Source: Uranotaenia lowii
Lineage: Eukaryota; Arthropoda; Insecta; Diptera; Culicidae
NCBI RefSeq assembly: GCF_029784155.1
Contig: NC_073691.1
Span: forward strand, 131,378,714 to 131,442,713
Reading direction: 5' to 3'
Length of the DNA: 64,000 nucleotides
Under the pieces are notes generated by a model. It searched no databases and had not been told where the DNA came from. It worked only from the letters and a program-made list of their open reading frames with translations. This document shows positions 48,727-59,892 of this stretch, piece after piece. The first letter of the stretch is position 1. Each line of letters opens with the position of its first letter. Made by a program: the position numbers and the translations under genes.

Positions 48727-49262
48727 TCATAAATCACTTCCCAATGTCAGATTGGTGGCACAAGAACCCCAAAAGGTGAACCCAATTTCTGTCACATCAA
48801 ACATATTGTAATATGTTGAAATCAACGTAGCACCGATGCCGAACAGTATCACGGCTGCTGAAAGTATGCAGTCACTATACATGAACCGACAGAAACGGAC
48901 AATTTGATCGTTACAGATCGAGAAGCAATCTTCGAAGAAGTAAACCTTCGTTCGGGGTGGTCGAAATCCACTGGAACCTGGCCCAATCGATCCGTAGGCG
49001 CTTTGGAAGATCAACGGTTCCAGATCGTCATGACTTGTTGCAGAGGCATCTTTGATTTGAATGCGTTCCATCTCCTGGTAATAGATTGTCTCCAAGCTGG
49101 TCATTTTCTGGTAAAACAGTGGGGGCAGTATGAAAATTAGAGGCCCTGTTAACGTTCCACCAATGATGCTCATCACTACATCGAACCGGGGAAGAATTTC
49201 CGCGATTAGAACCGCTAACCATACGAGGATTGACCGGATGATGCATCGTTTGAATGTGAAGT
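48727..49262 (-). CDS. AAAP-family amino-acid transporter, last exon
   Basis: The exon starts after CGTTTTAG (acceptor, in phase 2) and encodes about 178 residues to TGA at 48727. The block IAEILPRFDVVMSIIGGTLT followed by GPLIFILPPLFY is the conserved late transmembrane region of the AAAP (SLC32/36/38-type) amino-acid/auxin permease family. A third hydrophobic helix lies near the end (ILSAAVILFGIGATLISTYY). Between them is a polar loop that could be cytosolic (MERIQIKDASATSHDDLEPL). Such proteins move amino acids across plasma or lysosomal membranes. Substrate and subfamily cannot be told from this exon. No upstream exon was recognised up to 64000, so they may lie beyond the window or be too short to see. 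Confidence 0.85.
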
Positions 49263-49530
49263 CTAAAACGAAAATAAAATAAAAAGGTTGAATCAATCAA
49301 TCGAAACATTAAATCATTTATTTTAATTGAAAATTCTAAAGAATTTGCGAAGCGTGTCGTGTACTGCGCCTGTTATTAGACCTCTGGGTTTAGCAAACAT
49401 TGAACAGAATTACCAAGAGAGCTCTCTGGCTCTAGGCTTGCCAGATGGTTTAAAAAAACTGGACATTTTGAGAATTTTGAAAAGGCGTTAGAAAAAGTCA
49501 TAATGCTTATGTTTTGTGAAGGATTTCCGT

Positions 49531-50318
49531 ATTCAATAAAAACAAGACTTGATAATTTTTAAATTGGACTTTATTCGTTGACGTCTGGAAAACATCTGAC
49601 GAACTATTTTATATATAATCGTGGCCTCCTGTTTAGCTCTAAAACCTATACTAAGCTCACAGGACTTTCGGCTCGGCCATTCTGGCTGATCACATCGCCC
49701 TCAATGTTTCACCTGACAGATACAATAAAAAATCTACACATGACAAAAAATGTACAATCAAATTTCGGAAGCAAATTGATCATAATTTGAAAAAGAACCA
49801 CTTTCGAGAAACTAGGCTGAACTTGAAGATCAAATTACCGTGATCCCGGCTCCATCACTATTTGCCATCTCGGCAGCGTCAGTGGATGGAAAACTGGCAC
49901 ATCATCAGCATTACCGTAGCATCCGGGCAGTATAGCATCTTCATAAGCATTTCGTACACATCGTCTGGATAATCGAACCTCCGCAATCTTTGGCTCCAGT
50001 ACTGTCCGCCACCCTGGCAGCTTCAATACCTGGAAAACTGTTCTATCAGCACCGTCGCATCAGGAGCGTTCTCATCGCATTCATTTCCATTCCCAAAACA
50101 GCAGTTTCTCTAAGTTGGAGGTTCTTGGAAAAAAATTCGTTTCGCTGGATTTTCAAGGCGCTTCGATCTTCTAATATCCCACTTCTAAAGTTTGCAGGAT
50201 GCCACTTTTCAATAAAAGCAAGACCTGACAATTTTGATATTGGACTTTATTACACTGACCATATTTAATAGTTAACATCTGAAAATATCTGACAAACTGT
50301 TTTATATATAACCGTGGC
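49531..50318. repeat. pair of about 100-bp direct repeats and intervening sequence
   Basis: 49531-49630 and 50205-50318 share AATAAAA.CAAGAC.TGA.AATTTT, ATTGGACTTTATT, ACATCTGA(C/A) and TTTTATATATAA.CGTGGCCTCCTG in the same order and orientation. They are diverged, with an indel in the second. They could be remains of LTRs around a roughly 570-bp interior, whose - strand frames (49835-50231) match nothing I know. No primer site or target duplication was seen. Confidence 0.45.
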
Positions 50319-50620
50319 CTCCTGACTCCTACATTTTTATGTTTTTAGTAGATACTCTGGGAACAAAAGTGCGGTGTTTTGTACTTGAATATATTTATAC
50401 ACACCTTGGATAACAGGTTGAAATAAATAAGCTTATTGATGGCCTAAGGAAAATGTACAGTAAATAACATAAACAATGTTCGACTACTGCATCGAAATCG
50501 CCTACTGGACTGAAAAAAGAAAAGCAAACCTGCGAATGACAGGAATCTCGCTAGTAAACATCGAAGAAAGGTAAAGGGTTTCAATGCTTTCCCAAGTAAC
50601 AATTTTAGCTTTATTATGGT

Positions 50621-50771
50621 TGTGGTATCCAACGATCGAAGGAGTCGAGTGCTTATGTAGAGAAAGAATGTCAATTGAATTGTGAACGTAGAATCTAAAG
50701 GATTGCATATAGATTGGTCAACATCTTGGAGGTACTTTTGGGTCCAGTATCCAGTTATTCAAGATACAATA
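50621..50771 (+). repeat. left LTR of miniature element
   Basis: Runs TGTGGTATCC...CAAGATACAATA. It ends in TA and not the usual CA, but the 5-bp duplication fixes this boundary. Confidence 0.85.
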
Positions 50772-51107
50772 TTGGCGACGAGGAGTAAAGCAACGATGTA
50801 AATAGGAAGAAAAAGCATCTTTCAAAAATTGTATGGTGTTTTTGTTTCCAATTCAATTGGAAAAGAAAATTTGTTGCGACGACTGGTCAGGTGAGCTCAA
50901 CAATCATAAGGTAGTGGTAGGTGCATGAAATATTCACTAAACTGTATTTCGATGGTTCTGGCCAGAACCGGGTTTGAATCACCACCAGTTACCGAAACTC
51001 AATGATGGATTCACAGGAAAAATAAATAACCTGGAAATCCATGAAAGTTTTAAAAGACAATTCCACACAGGTTTGCCATCGGATGGAAATTTTCCGGTGT
51101 GTTTGTA

Positions 51108-51480
51108 GATGATCAGGCGGGTTCGCCATGTGAAAAAAAGATGAGGCGGGTTCGCCATTTGAAAAGGAAGATGAGGCGGGTTCGCCATGTAAAAAAATAT
51201 GATCAGGCGGGTTCGCCATGTGAAAAAAAGATGAGGCGGGTTCGCCAACTGTGAAAAAGGATGAGGCGGGTTCGCCATTTGAAAAAATAGATGAGGCGGG
51301 TTCGCCAACTGTTGAAAATGATAAGATGGGTTCGCCATGTAAAAAAATATGATTAGGCGGGTTGGCCATGTGAAAAAATGATGAGACTGGTAAATGGATG
51401 AAGCGAGTTCGCCATTTGTAAAATAAGGATTCGGCGGGTTCGTCATTTTATGGAAAGGCGAGTACGCCATTGTAAAAAAG
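51108..51480. repeat. minisatellite, about 12 x 30-32 bp
   Basis: Core GATGAGGCGGGTTCGCCA plus an A-rich spacer (TGTGAAAAAA or ACTGTGAAAA). The core holds GGCG-GGTT-CGCC, a 4-bp stem with a 4-nt loop, repeated in almost every unit. Units degrade toward the right end. - strand frames (GEPASS repeats) are artefacts. Confidence 0.9.
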
Positions 51481-51525
51481 CAAACGGCATGTGGTAGAAA
51501 AATCTGCATTGAAGTGAAGGGGGAA

Positions 51526-51676
51526 TGTGGTATCCAACGATCGAAGGAGTCGAGTGCTTATGTAGAGAAAGAATGTCAATTGAATTGTGAACGTAGAATC
51601 TAAAGGATTGCATATAGATTGGTCAACATCTTGGAGGTACTTTTGGGTCCAGTATCCAGTTATTCAAGATACAATA
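51526..51676 (+). repeat. right LTR of miniature element
   Basis: I could find no difference from the left LTR over 151 bp. Confidence 0.85.
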
Positions 51677-51681
51677 ATGGT

Positions 51682-52257
51682 CAGCAAAATTTCGTTTGGA
51701 CTATAGCATTAATCTTCATAAAAAGCTAAAGCGCATTCTATAACATCACCTGGACTCTAATAAAGCCAAAATTAGCCTACCCTAGAAACGTCATCATGAC
51801 ATATCATTGTTGGTCACCAAAGCTTTTAAAAAGCTATTATAAAACATGTTAGGAATTTTTGTTTTTTTCTATTCTGTGAGTTCTCGGACTTTTATTTTTA
51901 TTTTTTCCAGCAACCATAATGGTTGATGAATGATGATTGCATTATTGAGATATGATCTGGTAAAATTTATAGCCAAAATACCAATGTTTTCACCATATTA
52001 TGAGCCTCTTTTGTACTGCCAGTCAAGAATTTAGGTAAAATGTGTTTGAAATAGTATCTTAAAATAAATGCGCCTCGTCAAATCTGATGGTCAATCATGA
52101 TGGAATTGATGGAAAATAGGCCTGAAAAAATATTTTCCAATGCTTGCATTGTGAATCCATCAACATGGCGTCATTTTGTGCCCTTCTATTTTGCAACTAA
52201 CATGGCGTGATTCAATTCATAGTTTTATTATGGTTTAATGATGACCCCAAAAAAAGC
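51682..52257. other. no feature seen
   Basis: AT-rich intergenic or intronic sequence. No supportable feature. Confidence 0.4.
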
Positions 52258-52535
52258 TACACTCAGAAAAATACTATTATACATGCCATGAGATTCTCTT
52301 ATGAAGTGGCGCCATAAGAAAACCCGCATAATCGAATATCATACCCGTTATCGTTGATATTATTCTGATCTGATTACACGAATAGTGACTATTCGGGTAA
52401 TTGTTCTAAAATCTTTTAATTTTTAACTAACTTTTATGTTTTTCATGCGTCTTCGCTTGAAATGATGGAAAATTGTTTTTGAAAGATACGAGTAATGATC
52501 CTTAAAACAAAACTCAAGATGAATCTGAGTGTGTC
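52258..52535. repeat. possible MITE with ACACTCAGA ends
   Basis: Left TACACTCAGAAAAATAC and right AATCTGAGTGTG form a short imperfect inverted pair. Between them is a CGGGTAAT/ATACCCG-type hairpin. Weak. Confidence 0.35.
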
Positions 52536-52619
52536 TTCACTTCACTATCAACAAAGAAAAAAAATGGCGTGCGATTTAAGTCTGGTTCTTGTGTTCCCGT
52601 ACGTTTCCGGAAAAACCTT

Positions 52620-52708
52620 TAAATTAGGCCAGGAAATACATAAATGGTCATAACAGCACTAGCTGAAGAAAAAGAGCACCGAGGCTCACCGCAACGCAGG
52701 CGATAAAG
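52620..52708 (+). other. probable 5' UTR exon with short upstream ORF
   Basis: Ends at a consensus donor (GATAAAG|GTAGGT). A 20-codon upstream ORF (52644-52706, MVITALAEEKEHRGS...) stops two bases before that donor and could restrain translation of the main frame. Confidence 0.35.
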
Positions 52709-52770
52709 GTAGGTGAAAAATCTCTTTTGTTTGACGAAAACTAATTTTTGAAACCCTCCTACAGCTCAAC

Positions 52771-53515
52771 ATGGAACAGCAGATGCCGGGACAAACTCCA
52801 TCACCCGCCCGAACAAACACCGGAGCGGCTTTAGCGGCAGCAACTATATTTGCAGCAGCTGCGGTCTGTGGCAAATTTCAGTGTTGGAAACAAAATTGGA
52901 GATGGCATTGGCAGCAAATTACCGGGTTTAGCGGCAAAAAAGCTGTCCCTCCGGAACCCTCGAATCTTCAGAATTGCGCGAATGTGACCAATTCCATAAT
53001 ACTGTTGCCCACCCGGAGATTCTCTCCGAATTCCCTGGAGTCCTCTGGTGATGAAATTGGTAAGTTTGAAAATTCCTACTACATATTTGTGTTCAATTTG
53101 TTTACTAAAGTTTGCTTTTGATATTGCTGGATCGGCGTTGCCGGATGATCCTCTATCTTTTCAACTTAATACCTGTTCTGTTTTCAAATCTAAATTACAT
53201 TTTTTTGCCATAAGTTCATCATTCAATATTTCTGTTTCATAATTCCTATTTTTCAGTTATTTTCAATTCTTGTAGATACGCTCATGAATAAACCTTCCTC
53301 TGCGCTTTAAGCCGATTTAAAGCTGCGATAAAGAACGGTAGCTGCATCCCGCATCAGGCCTTCAGGATTCACCGCATGTGATGGTACAATTTCTCTGCTT
53401 GTTTTTTTTATTTGGTTTTTCTTTTTAAGGTAAATCGGCAAACTTTTTCGATGGGCAATCACTGCTGTGCAGTGGCATAGCGGTAGCTGCAACGCTGAAG
53501 TATGATGAATCTTAA
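52771..53515 (+). CDS. small spliced gene, uncharacterised
   Basis: Proposed coding exons are 52771-53059 and 53430-53515 (124 aa), preceded by a 56-bp 5' intron (52709-52764). Splice sites fit well: CCTCCTACAG|, ATTG|GTAAGT (phase 1), and TTTTTCTTTTTAAG|. The protein starts MEQQMPGQTPSPARTNT, has an alanine-rich hydrophobic stretch (GAALAAATIFAAAAVC, residues about 18-33) that may be a membrane anchor or signal, then a Trp-rich CWKQNWRWHWQQI, and ends IAVAATLKYDES. The coding exon is GC-richer than its surroundings. I do not recognise the family. An alternative third exon at 54346-54447 (acceptor TGCTTTCAG) is also in phase. Confidence 0.4.
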
Positions 53516-56006
53516 GCGGCTTGAGCATGAGAGTTCCAACGGGCAAACGCAGTACAGCAGTTTATCGAAAAATCGAAACCGTTCTCCCACACACGGTACT
53601 TAGAGCCACAAATGACTTCATCTCTAGGATTTGTTTCGGTGGTAATGTATTGTAAAATTTAAACTTTAATATATTGTATAGATCATAATTTTGAATATAT
53701 TTTAGGTTAAACCAGCTAAATACAACATCCGACTGAATATGGCCGTTCTAATTGGATGCCGTTAAATCACCCTCTATCTTGCTATTCTTCTTCTTCGAAC
53801 TATAGAAACGCAAGTAGAAATATGCACGAATTTAACAGGATGGTTGCATTATTAGTAAGGAATACGACGAGGTATTTATTCATTTATTTTTCTATATTGG
53901 TACATATTAGATCGTTTAAAATTGTATTTTTCATAACTGAATCGAATTCTATGTTTCACGATTCAATTAAAACTCAGCAATCTTTAACAGTCTGAATGGT
54001 CAATTAAGTTCTACTTTAGTCTTACTTAAGGAACCATTTTTGTTAAAAAATTGATCTCTGATTTATATTTTTTGTTAAATTTTTTAATCAAATCCAATAG
54101 TAAAATTTAAAAACCTTTTATGATACGTAATTAAAGAAATGAACAAAGAATTAGGAAATTAGCTGTTTGAAATATAGTTTGACATCAGGATTTAAAAATT
54201 GAAACCAAAATCCTAAAATCTATTAAAATTGCATGAAAGATTTTAATCTAAATTTTGCGTTTAGAAACAGCTTTTGAAACAAAACTTTTAACGTCCAAAA
54301 TTATAGTGAGGCTGGAATTTCTACAACTGTTTTTTATGCTTTCAGCGATCTGCAGTGGCGAAATTCCTTTCGTTACTTTTGTTTGGACCATGCTGGCGAA
54401 CATTCTGGTTATGCGACCAAGGCACAGATTCGATTTATTTCGGAGGTGAATGCGATAGAATATAGTTGAGTTGAGAATGTCTTATTCGAATAGCATAATG
54501 TTATTATTAAGTAATCGTTTAATTTGGATAAAAATAAAATCCATGTAAAACTATAACTAGAATCGTCTTCTTTTTTATCATAAAATGATCTTTTAAAGAT
54601 ACACTGTAGCGTCTGAAACATTGGCGTTGAACGATTATCTGAAGATTACATATATCATACCATTTTATTTTCACCCCAGAAATGTCTAGTAAAAAGCAAA
54701 AAAAATGAATCGTTTCTTTACTTAACAACCCGTTCCCTGTATCGTTATTTGTGTCTAAACGATTCCATTTGATGAAAAAAATATTTGCATAATCGTTCCT
54801 CAATAATCCAAAAACTATTAAGGGAATCGTTTGGGTGTCTTGGGAAGAAGATAATGATGATCGTTATTGTATGATACTGCTCTATGCGGGAAATCAATGA
54901 AATTCATAAGATTATCTTATGACGCGAATGAACTCTGCAGATGAACACCTGCTTCAATGAGAGGTTGTGGCTTTTCATAAGAGGGTCTTATAAAAACAGG
55001 AAATGTCACGTTTGATGAGAATAATTCAAAACAATTGATGTTAAAAATTTATTTTATTGTTCGGCTAATTTGTTTGGAATTACATACATTATGGTCACCA
55101 TCAGCAGCACATCAATACCCGGTTCCAAATAATTTGTTCGGCCGCATACGGTATTTTGACCTTGGATTTTTTTTTATATCAACTTTGAGAAGCATTTTAG
55201 ACCTATAGTGTCTTCGGAGCATTTTACTTACATTACAAGTAATTTAAATTGAGCTTTTGATAAAAGTGATTAAATCACCTAGTAGTGAGAAACAAAAAAA
55301 TATTTTTTTTTTATTTTCATTTTAGAGCTATTATTACTTCAGTAAGTTTTTAAATTGTTAAAAGTGTAGTAATTTTGTTGAAGACGCCAACATCGTAAAG
55401 CTAACCATAAAAAGTTAGAAAAGTTAAAAAATAATAAAAAAAAATTCAAAATTTTTAGCTTTTTAACGAATTTTTTTCCAGACACAGCTCATGCAAGGTA
55501 TGTTTAAAATAGTTTTAAGTAACTTAATATAAGACAGTTTTGTAGAATATACAATAAAAATATTTAGACTGAAAAGAAATAAATTGAAAAAAACTAAGAA
55601 AAAATAGCTGTCTTCAAACAACTGTATCGTCACAGTTCGGGTGAGTTCGGTTGAAGACCAATGTTTTGGTTGCATTATAATCAAGAAGATTTAACGTTTA
55701 CAAAAGTCTAGATTACAGCTTATTTTGTTAAAAAATCTCAATTTTTGCTACTTTAACTATAACAGCTGAATTTCACTTCCTAGACCCGCAAAATGTTCAA
55801 AACTCGTTGAATGAAGAGTTTATAAGTTAATCTAGTTTGTGTGAGAGTTTCATGAAAAAAATCAACTGTGATTGAAATGGCATTCTGTCAAAGTTGGAAG
55901 AAGCTGCTCTGCGTGATTTTATTTTTTTTTGAACGCAACTGTATATCTCGTAATTAGAGTTTCTATCAAATGTCAAAATATTTATACCTTTAAAAAGCAA
56001 TTACCG
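53516..56006. other. no firm feature
   Basis: AT-rich. Apart from the alternative exon 54346-54447 mentioned for the gene above, I see no coding or repeat structure. Confidence 0.4.
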
Positions 56007-57077
56007 TTTTTTCAAATATGTCTTTATTCGTACCAATTCATTATTACATTTATATTACATTATTACATTAAATTAGGTGTTCAGTTCAATAATGAACTGT
56101 CCTGAGCCCTATAGTTTACTAATCACTAAAAATTTATTTATTCGACTTAAAGTTGCTGAGCGTAATCTATGTTGGAGAACATCCTGTTATGTCAAATATA
56201 TTTTAAAATTACAACTAAAAACTAAAACTATCCTAAAATTAAACTAATTATAGAGAGAACGAATCTCTGCGATGGAAGACTGCATCGATTTGCCTTTGAA
56301 GTTAGAGATGATGTTGGCCATCTCTTCGATAGAAGAGGTGGAAGCCGCAAAATCATTTTGAGAACCTTGTTCTGAATCCTCTGGAATCCCCTGGTTCGTG
56401 CGCACTGCAAGTTTTCCCTTGTGGAGCGGACCACGCTTGGCATAATAATGTGTGGTGGAAGATGCAACTCTATCTGTATCTACCGCTTCATAGTAGTAGG
56501 CCCGTGAGGAACAAAAATTTGATATGTGATGATATACTTCTAAATAAATTCTACCCGCTCATTTTCAACATCTTTCATTTCATCTAACCTTCTTTCCACG
56601 TATATAAAAAAAAATCATAATCTTTAGATGTCCCTACTGAAAAGGACATTACTTTTCAACGCTAGACCGATAAATTAAATCTACAAATATAAATTACGGT
56701 GATTAATCCTTCATCAAGTTATGGAATGATTTTCATTAGATTTTAAAAATTCAGCTCTTGGCTTATGGGGAAATAAAATAAGATGAGTTTTGAAGCGTTA
56801 GGAGAAATTTTTCACATTTTCAAGTAATTCAAAAAGGAATTAAAATTTTGTTGTAATCTACTGCGTACCACCCGTAAATTCCGACCTTTGGCTGAAAAGC
56901 AAAGTATCGTCAGCAAATAATCTTCTACCTTTTCCTTCTGGTACATCAGGAAGATCAGAAGTAAAAATATTGTATAAAATTGGCCCAAGTATACTACCCT
57001 GAGGGACACCAGCTCTAATGGGAGTCCTTTCAGAGCATAAATTTTGATAGCTTACTTGTAAGGTTCGGCTAGTCAAC

Positions 57078-57674
57078 CCAGCAAACATTTATGAAGGTAT
57101 AACGCAGGAACAACAGAATTATTCAAACAAATATACCAGATAAAAAGATTGTATTAAACTTACCAAAATAGCATATAGCTACAAAAGTGGAGGCGATATA
57201 TCTACAATGACAAGATTCCAACGATTCTATTTTCCAACAAAAAGCAAAATAAACGAAAACAAAAATTTCCCCGACCGAGATTCGAACTCCAGTCCTCCGA
57301 GTTAGCAGACCGGTATCTTACCCCGATGCCAACTCATCAGTTGATATGGTCTACGCTAAAGCTCCATAAGTGAGATTTTCTTTTTACGAACCGGTCAAAG
57401 GAAGAGACCGGAGAGAGTGTCTATTGAAGGACCGCCCATTTATCGTAATTCAGTTCACTCAAATCGTAAATGTCGAAATTGCATATTCTCAACTTTTTGG
57501 AGACATATTTACGAATTGACTAAACTGCTATACGATTCAATTTTTTTTGGGCAAAGCTTGTCGTAAATGAATGATAGAAAATCACTGAATACCAACGTGT
57601 TTACGATAGTTACTGAAAATGTCTTAATATTCGATTTGTATTATCATTTCTGTTACGATTTCATGTTAGCTGGG
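57078..57674. mobile_element. MITE-like element with CCCAGCAAACAT ends
   Basis: CCCAGCAAACAT (57078-57089) and ATGTTAGCTGGG (57663-57674) are inverted ends with one mismatch. The jockey-like frame is continuous across it in the sister copy, proving a later insertion. It contains a tRNA-like module at 57273-57352. Confidence 0.7.
57273..57352 (-). other. tRNA-like sequence (degenerate)
   Basis: On the - strand GAGTTGGCATCGGGGTAAGA, an anticodon-like loop CTGCTAA (as in serine-GCT tRNAs) and AGTTCGAATCT occur in tRNA order and spacing. The acceptor stem does not pair well. Confidence 0.45.
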
Positions 57675-58167
57675 AAATAATTTTGGTGAGATATACAGGA
57701 AAATCAAATCGAGCTAATTTAGCTACTAAACCATCGTGCCAAACACTGTCAAAAGCTTATTCAATATCTAGAAGAGCAACACCAGTTGAATAAATTTCAG
57801 ATTTGCTAGCGTTAATCATATTAGTTACACTCAAAAGTTTATGTGTAGTGGAATGAAACCGAATTGTTCATCAGGGAAAATAGAATTCTGATAAATGTGA
57901 ATCATCATTCTATTCAAAATAACTTTCTCAAATAGTTTACTTAAAGAAGGAAGCAAACTTATTGGTCGATAACTTGAAAGATCTAAAGCACTTTTTCCAG
58001 GTTTAAAAATTGGATTTACTTTGGCATTTTTCCATTTATTGGGAAAACAAGCCAAGTGAAAACATTTATTGAAGATTTTAACTAAAAAATTTAAAGTGCT
58101 TTCAGGCAACTTTTTAATAAGAATATAGAAAATCCCTTCTTCCCCCGGGGCTTTCATATTTTTAAGC

Positions 58168-59550
58168 GATTGCCGTTTGTTTGTTCGTTCGTTCGTTTGT
58201 TCGTTTGTTCGTTTATTCGTTTATTCGTTTGTTCGTTTGTTCGTTTGTTCGTTTGTTCGTTTGTTCGTTTGTTCGTTTGTTCGTTTGTTCGTTTGTTCGT
58301 TTGTTCGTTTGTTCGTTTGTTCGTTTGTACGTTTGTTCGTTTGTTCGTTTGTTCGTTTGTTCGTTTGTTCGTTTGTTCGTTTGTTCGTTTGTTCGTTTGT
58401 TCGTTTGTTCGTTTGTTCGTTTGTTCGTTTGTTCGTTTGTTCGTTTGTTCGTTTGTTCGTTTGTTCGTTTGTTCGTTTGTTCGTTTGTTCGTTTGTTCGT
58501 TTGTTCGTTTGTTCGTTTGTTCGTTTGTTCGTTTGTTCGTTTGTTCGTTTGTTCGTTTGTTCGTTTGTTCGTTTGTTCGTTTGTTCGTTTGTTCGTTTGT
58601 TCGTTTGTTCGTTTGTTCGTTTGTTCGTTTGTTCGTTTGTTCGTTTGTTCGTTTGTTCGTTTGTTCGTTTGTTCGTTTGTTCGTTTGTTCGTTTGTTCGT
58701 TTGTTCGTTTGTTCGTTTGTTCGTTTGTTCGTTTGTTCGTTTGTTCGTTTGTTCGTTTGTTCGTTTGTTCGTTTGTTCGTTTGTTCGTTTGTTCGTTTGT
58801 TCGTTTGTTCGTTTGTTCGTTTGTTCGTTTGTTCGTTTGTTCGTTTGTTCGTTTGTTCGTTTGTTCGTTTGTTCGTTTGTTCGTTTGTTCGTTTGTTCGT
58901 TTGTTCGTTTGTTCGTTTGTTCGTTTGTTCGTTTGTTCGTTTGTTCGTTTGTTCGTTTGTTCGTTTGTTCGTTTGTTCGTTTGTTCGTTTGTTCGTTTGT
59001 TCGTTTGTTCGTTTGTTCGTTTGTTCGTTTGTTCGTTTGTTCGTTTGTTCGTTTGTTCGTTTGTTCGTTTGTTCGTTTGTTCGTTTGTTCGTTTGTTCGT
59101 TTGTTCGTTTGTTCGTTTGTTCGTTTGTTCGTTTGTTCGTTTGTTCGTTTGTTCGTTTGTTCGTTTGTTCGTTTGTTCGTTTGTTCGTTTGTTCGTTTGT
59201 TCCTTTGTTCGTTTGTTCGTTTGTACGTTTGTACGTTTGTTCGTTTGTTCGTTTGTTCGTTTGTTCGTTTGTTCGTTTGTTCGTTTGTTCGTTTGTTCGT
59301 TTGTTCGTTTGTTCGTTTGTTCGTTTGTTCGTTTGTTCGTTTGTTCGTTTGTTCGTTTGTTCGTTTGTTCGTTTGTTCGTTTGTTCGTTTGTTCGTTTGT
59401 TCGTTTGTTCGTTTGTTCGTTTGTTCGTTTGTTCGTTTGTTCGTTTGTTCGTTTGTTCGTTTGTTCGTTTGTTCGTTTGTTCGTTTGTTCGTTTGTTCGT
59501 TTGTTCGTTTGTTCGTTTGTTCGTTTGTTCGTTTGTTCGTTTGTTCGTTT
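58168..59550. repeat. octamer array TCGTTTGT, about 1.38 kb
   Basis: About 170 nearly perfect copies. Rare variants occur near 58212-58228 (TTTATTCG), 58328 (TGTACG), 59202 (TTCCTTTG) and 59222-59230 (two TGTACG units). Because 8 and 3 share no factor, every frame reads the same octapeptide cycle, so frames of 460-535 codons stay open on both strands. These are not proteins. Confidence 0.97.
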
Positions 59551-59599
59551 GGTTAATTTCCGTGTTACCGGCTGCGTCCAAAAAATTTAAAAAATATCC

Positions 59600-59880
59600 T
59601 GCCTGTTCAAATCGCAACTCTGCTTCGCTAAGCTTCGTTCTGAATTTGGGTTCACTCCCGCAGCTGGAAACCTGGTCAAATCTTATGATTTATATATCTG
59701 GTCCGGTCCGGTGTCTCGTAAAAAACCTCGGGCTCCTGATGGGTGAAAACCTCAATTGGAAGAAACAGGTAAACTAAGTTGTATCTAGAGTTTACTGCAC
59801 ACTTCGAACCTTTCGCAACTTTAAAACTTTTAAGTTGTCAACTTCTCATGTAAAGATTTTTGAATAGGGTTACCAGAGGC
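59600..59880 (+). pseudogene. fragment of a jockey-type reverse transcriptase C-terminus
   Basis: KNLGLLMGENLNWKKQVN, a stop, then VVSRVYCTLRTFRNF resembles the region after the palm domain of jockey-type elements (usual pattern: LGv.ld.nL.W..Hv). It is a short isolated piece in the opposite orientation to the jockey-like copy next door. Confidence 0.6.
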
Positions 59881-59892
59881 ACCCAGCAAAAA

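Larger units (their letters stand above)
50621..51676. mobile_element. miniature LTR retrotransposon (TRIM-like)
   Basis: Two 151-bp direct repeats (50621-50771 and 51526-51676) read as identical and both start TGTGGTATCC. The element is flanked by the 5-bp duplication ATGGT (50616-50620, 51677-51681). Directly after the left LTR, TTGGCGACGAGGAG resembles a tRNA primer-binding site. Directly before the right LTR is a purine run, GAAGTGAAGGGGGAA. The 754-bp interior has no gag or pol, only a minisatellite, so any movement would depend on another element's enzymes. Identical LTRs imply a recent insertion. Confidence 0.85.
56228..58160 (-). pseudogene. jockey-type reverse transcriptase, broken
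   Basis: Reads MKAPGEEGIFYILIKKLPES from 58157, then NKWKNAKVNPIFKPGKSALD and SSYRPISLLPSLSKLFEKVI. Motif A (AFDSVWHDGL, about 57745) and GVPQGSILGPILYNIFTSDL with FADDTLLFS (about 57000-56890) follow. The tail is RGFQRIQNKVLKMI to 56228. The first 108 codons are open; later parts are frameshifted and split by an insertion. It is better preserved than the + copy in the fingers region. Confidence 0.88.
56007..58165 (-). mobile_element. jockey-like non-LTR retrotransposon, second copy
   Basis: Its 3' end (AATAAAGACATATTTGAAAAA, complemented, near 56007) and its reverse transcriptase match the + strand copy at 17630-21896. The 5' end stops abruptly at the octamer array (58168), a few codons before the MKAPGEEG start of the reverse transcriptase, so the endonuclease is missing. 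A 597-bp element (57078-57674) sits inside it. Confidence 0.85.

Noticed and set aside
49835..50231. - strand frames as further exons of the amino-acid transporter
   Set aside because: The peptides have no hydrophobic helices or AAAP motifs, and they lie between direct repeats that look like mobile DNA.
50979..51509. A 176-codon - strand frame rich in GEPASS/MANPP repeats
   Set aside because: It is a translation of the minisatellite inside the miniature LTR element, with no start context or homologous domain.
58154..59777. Reading frames of 459-535 codons on both strands (VRLFVCSF and TNKRTNEQ repeats)
   Set aside because: They are the translation of an 8-bp tandem repeat that has no stop in any phase. 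No non-repeat coding sequence supports them.
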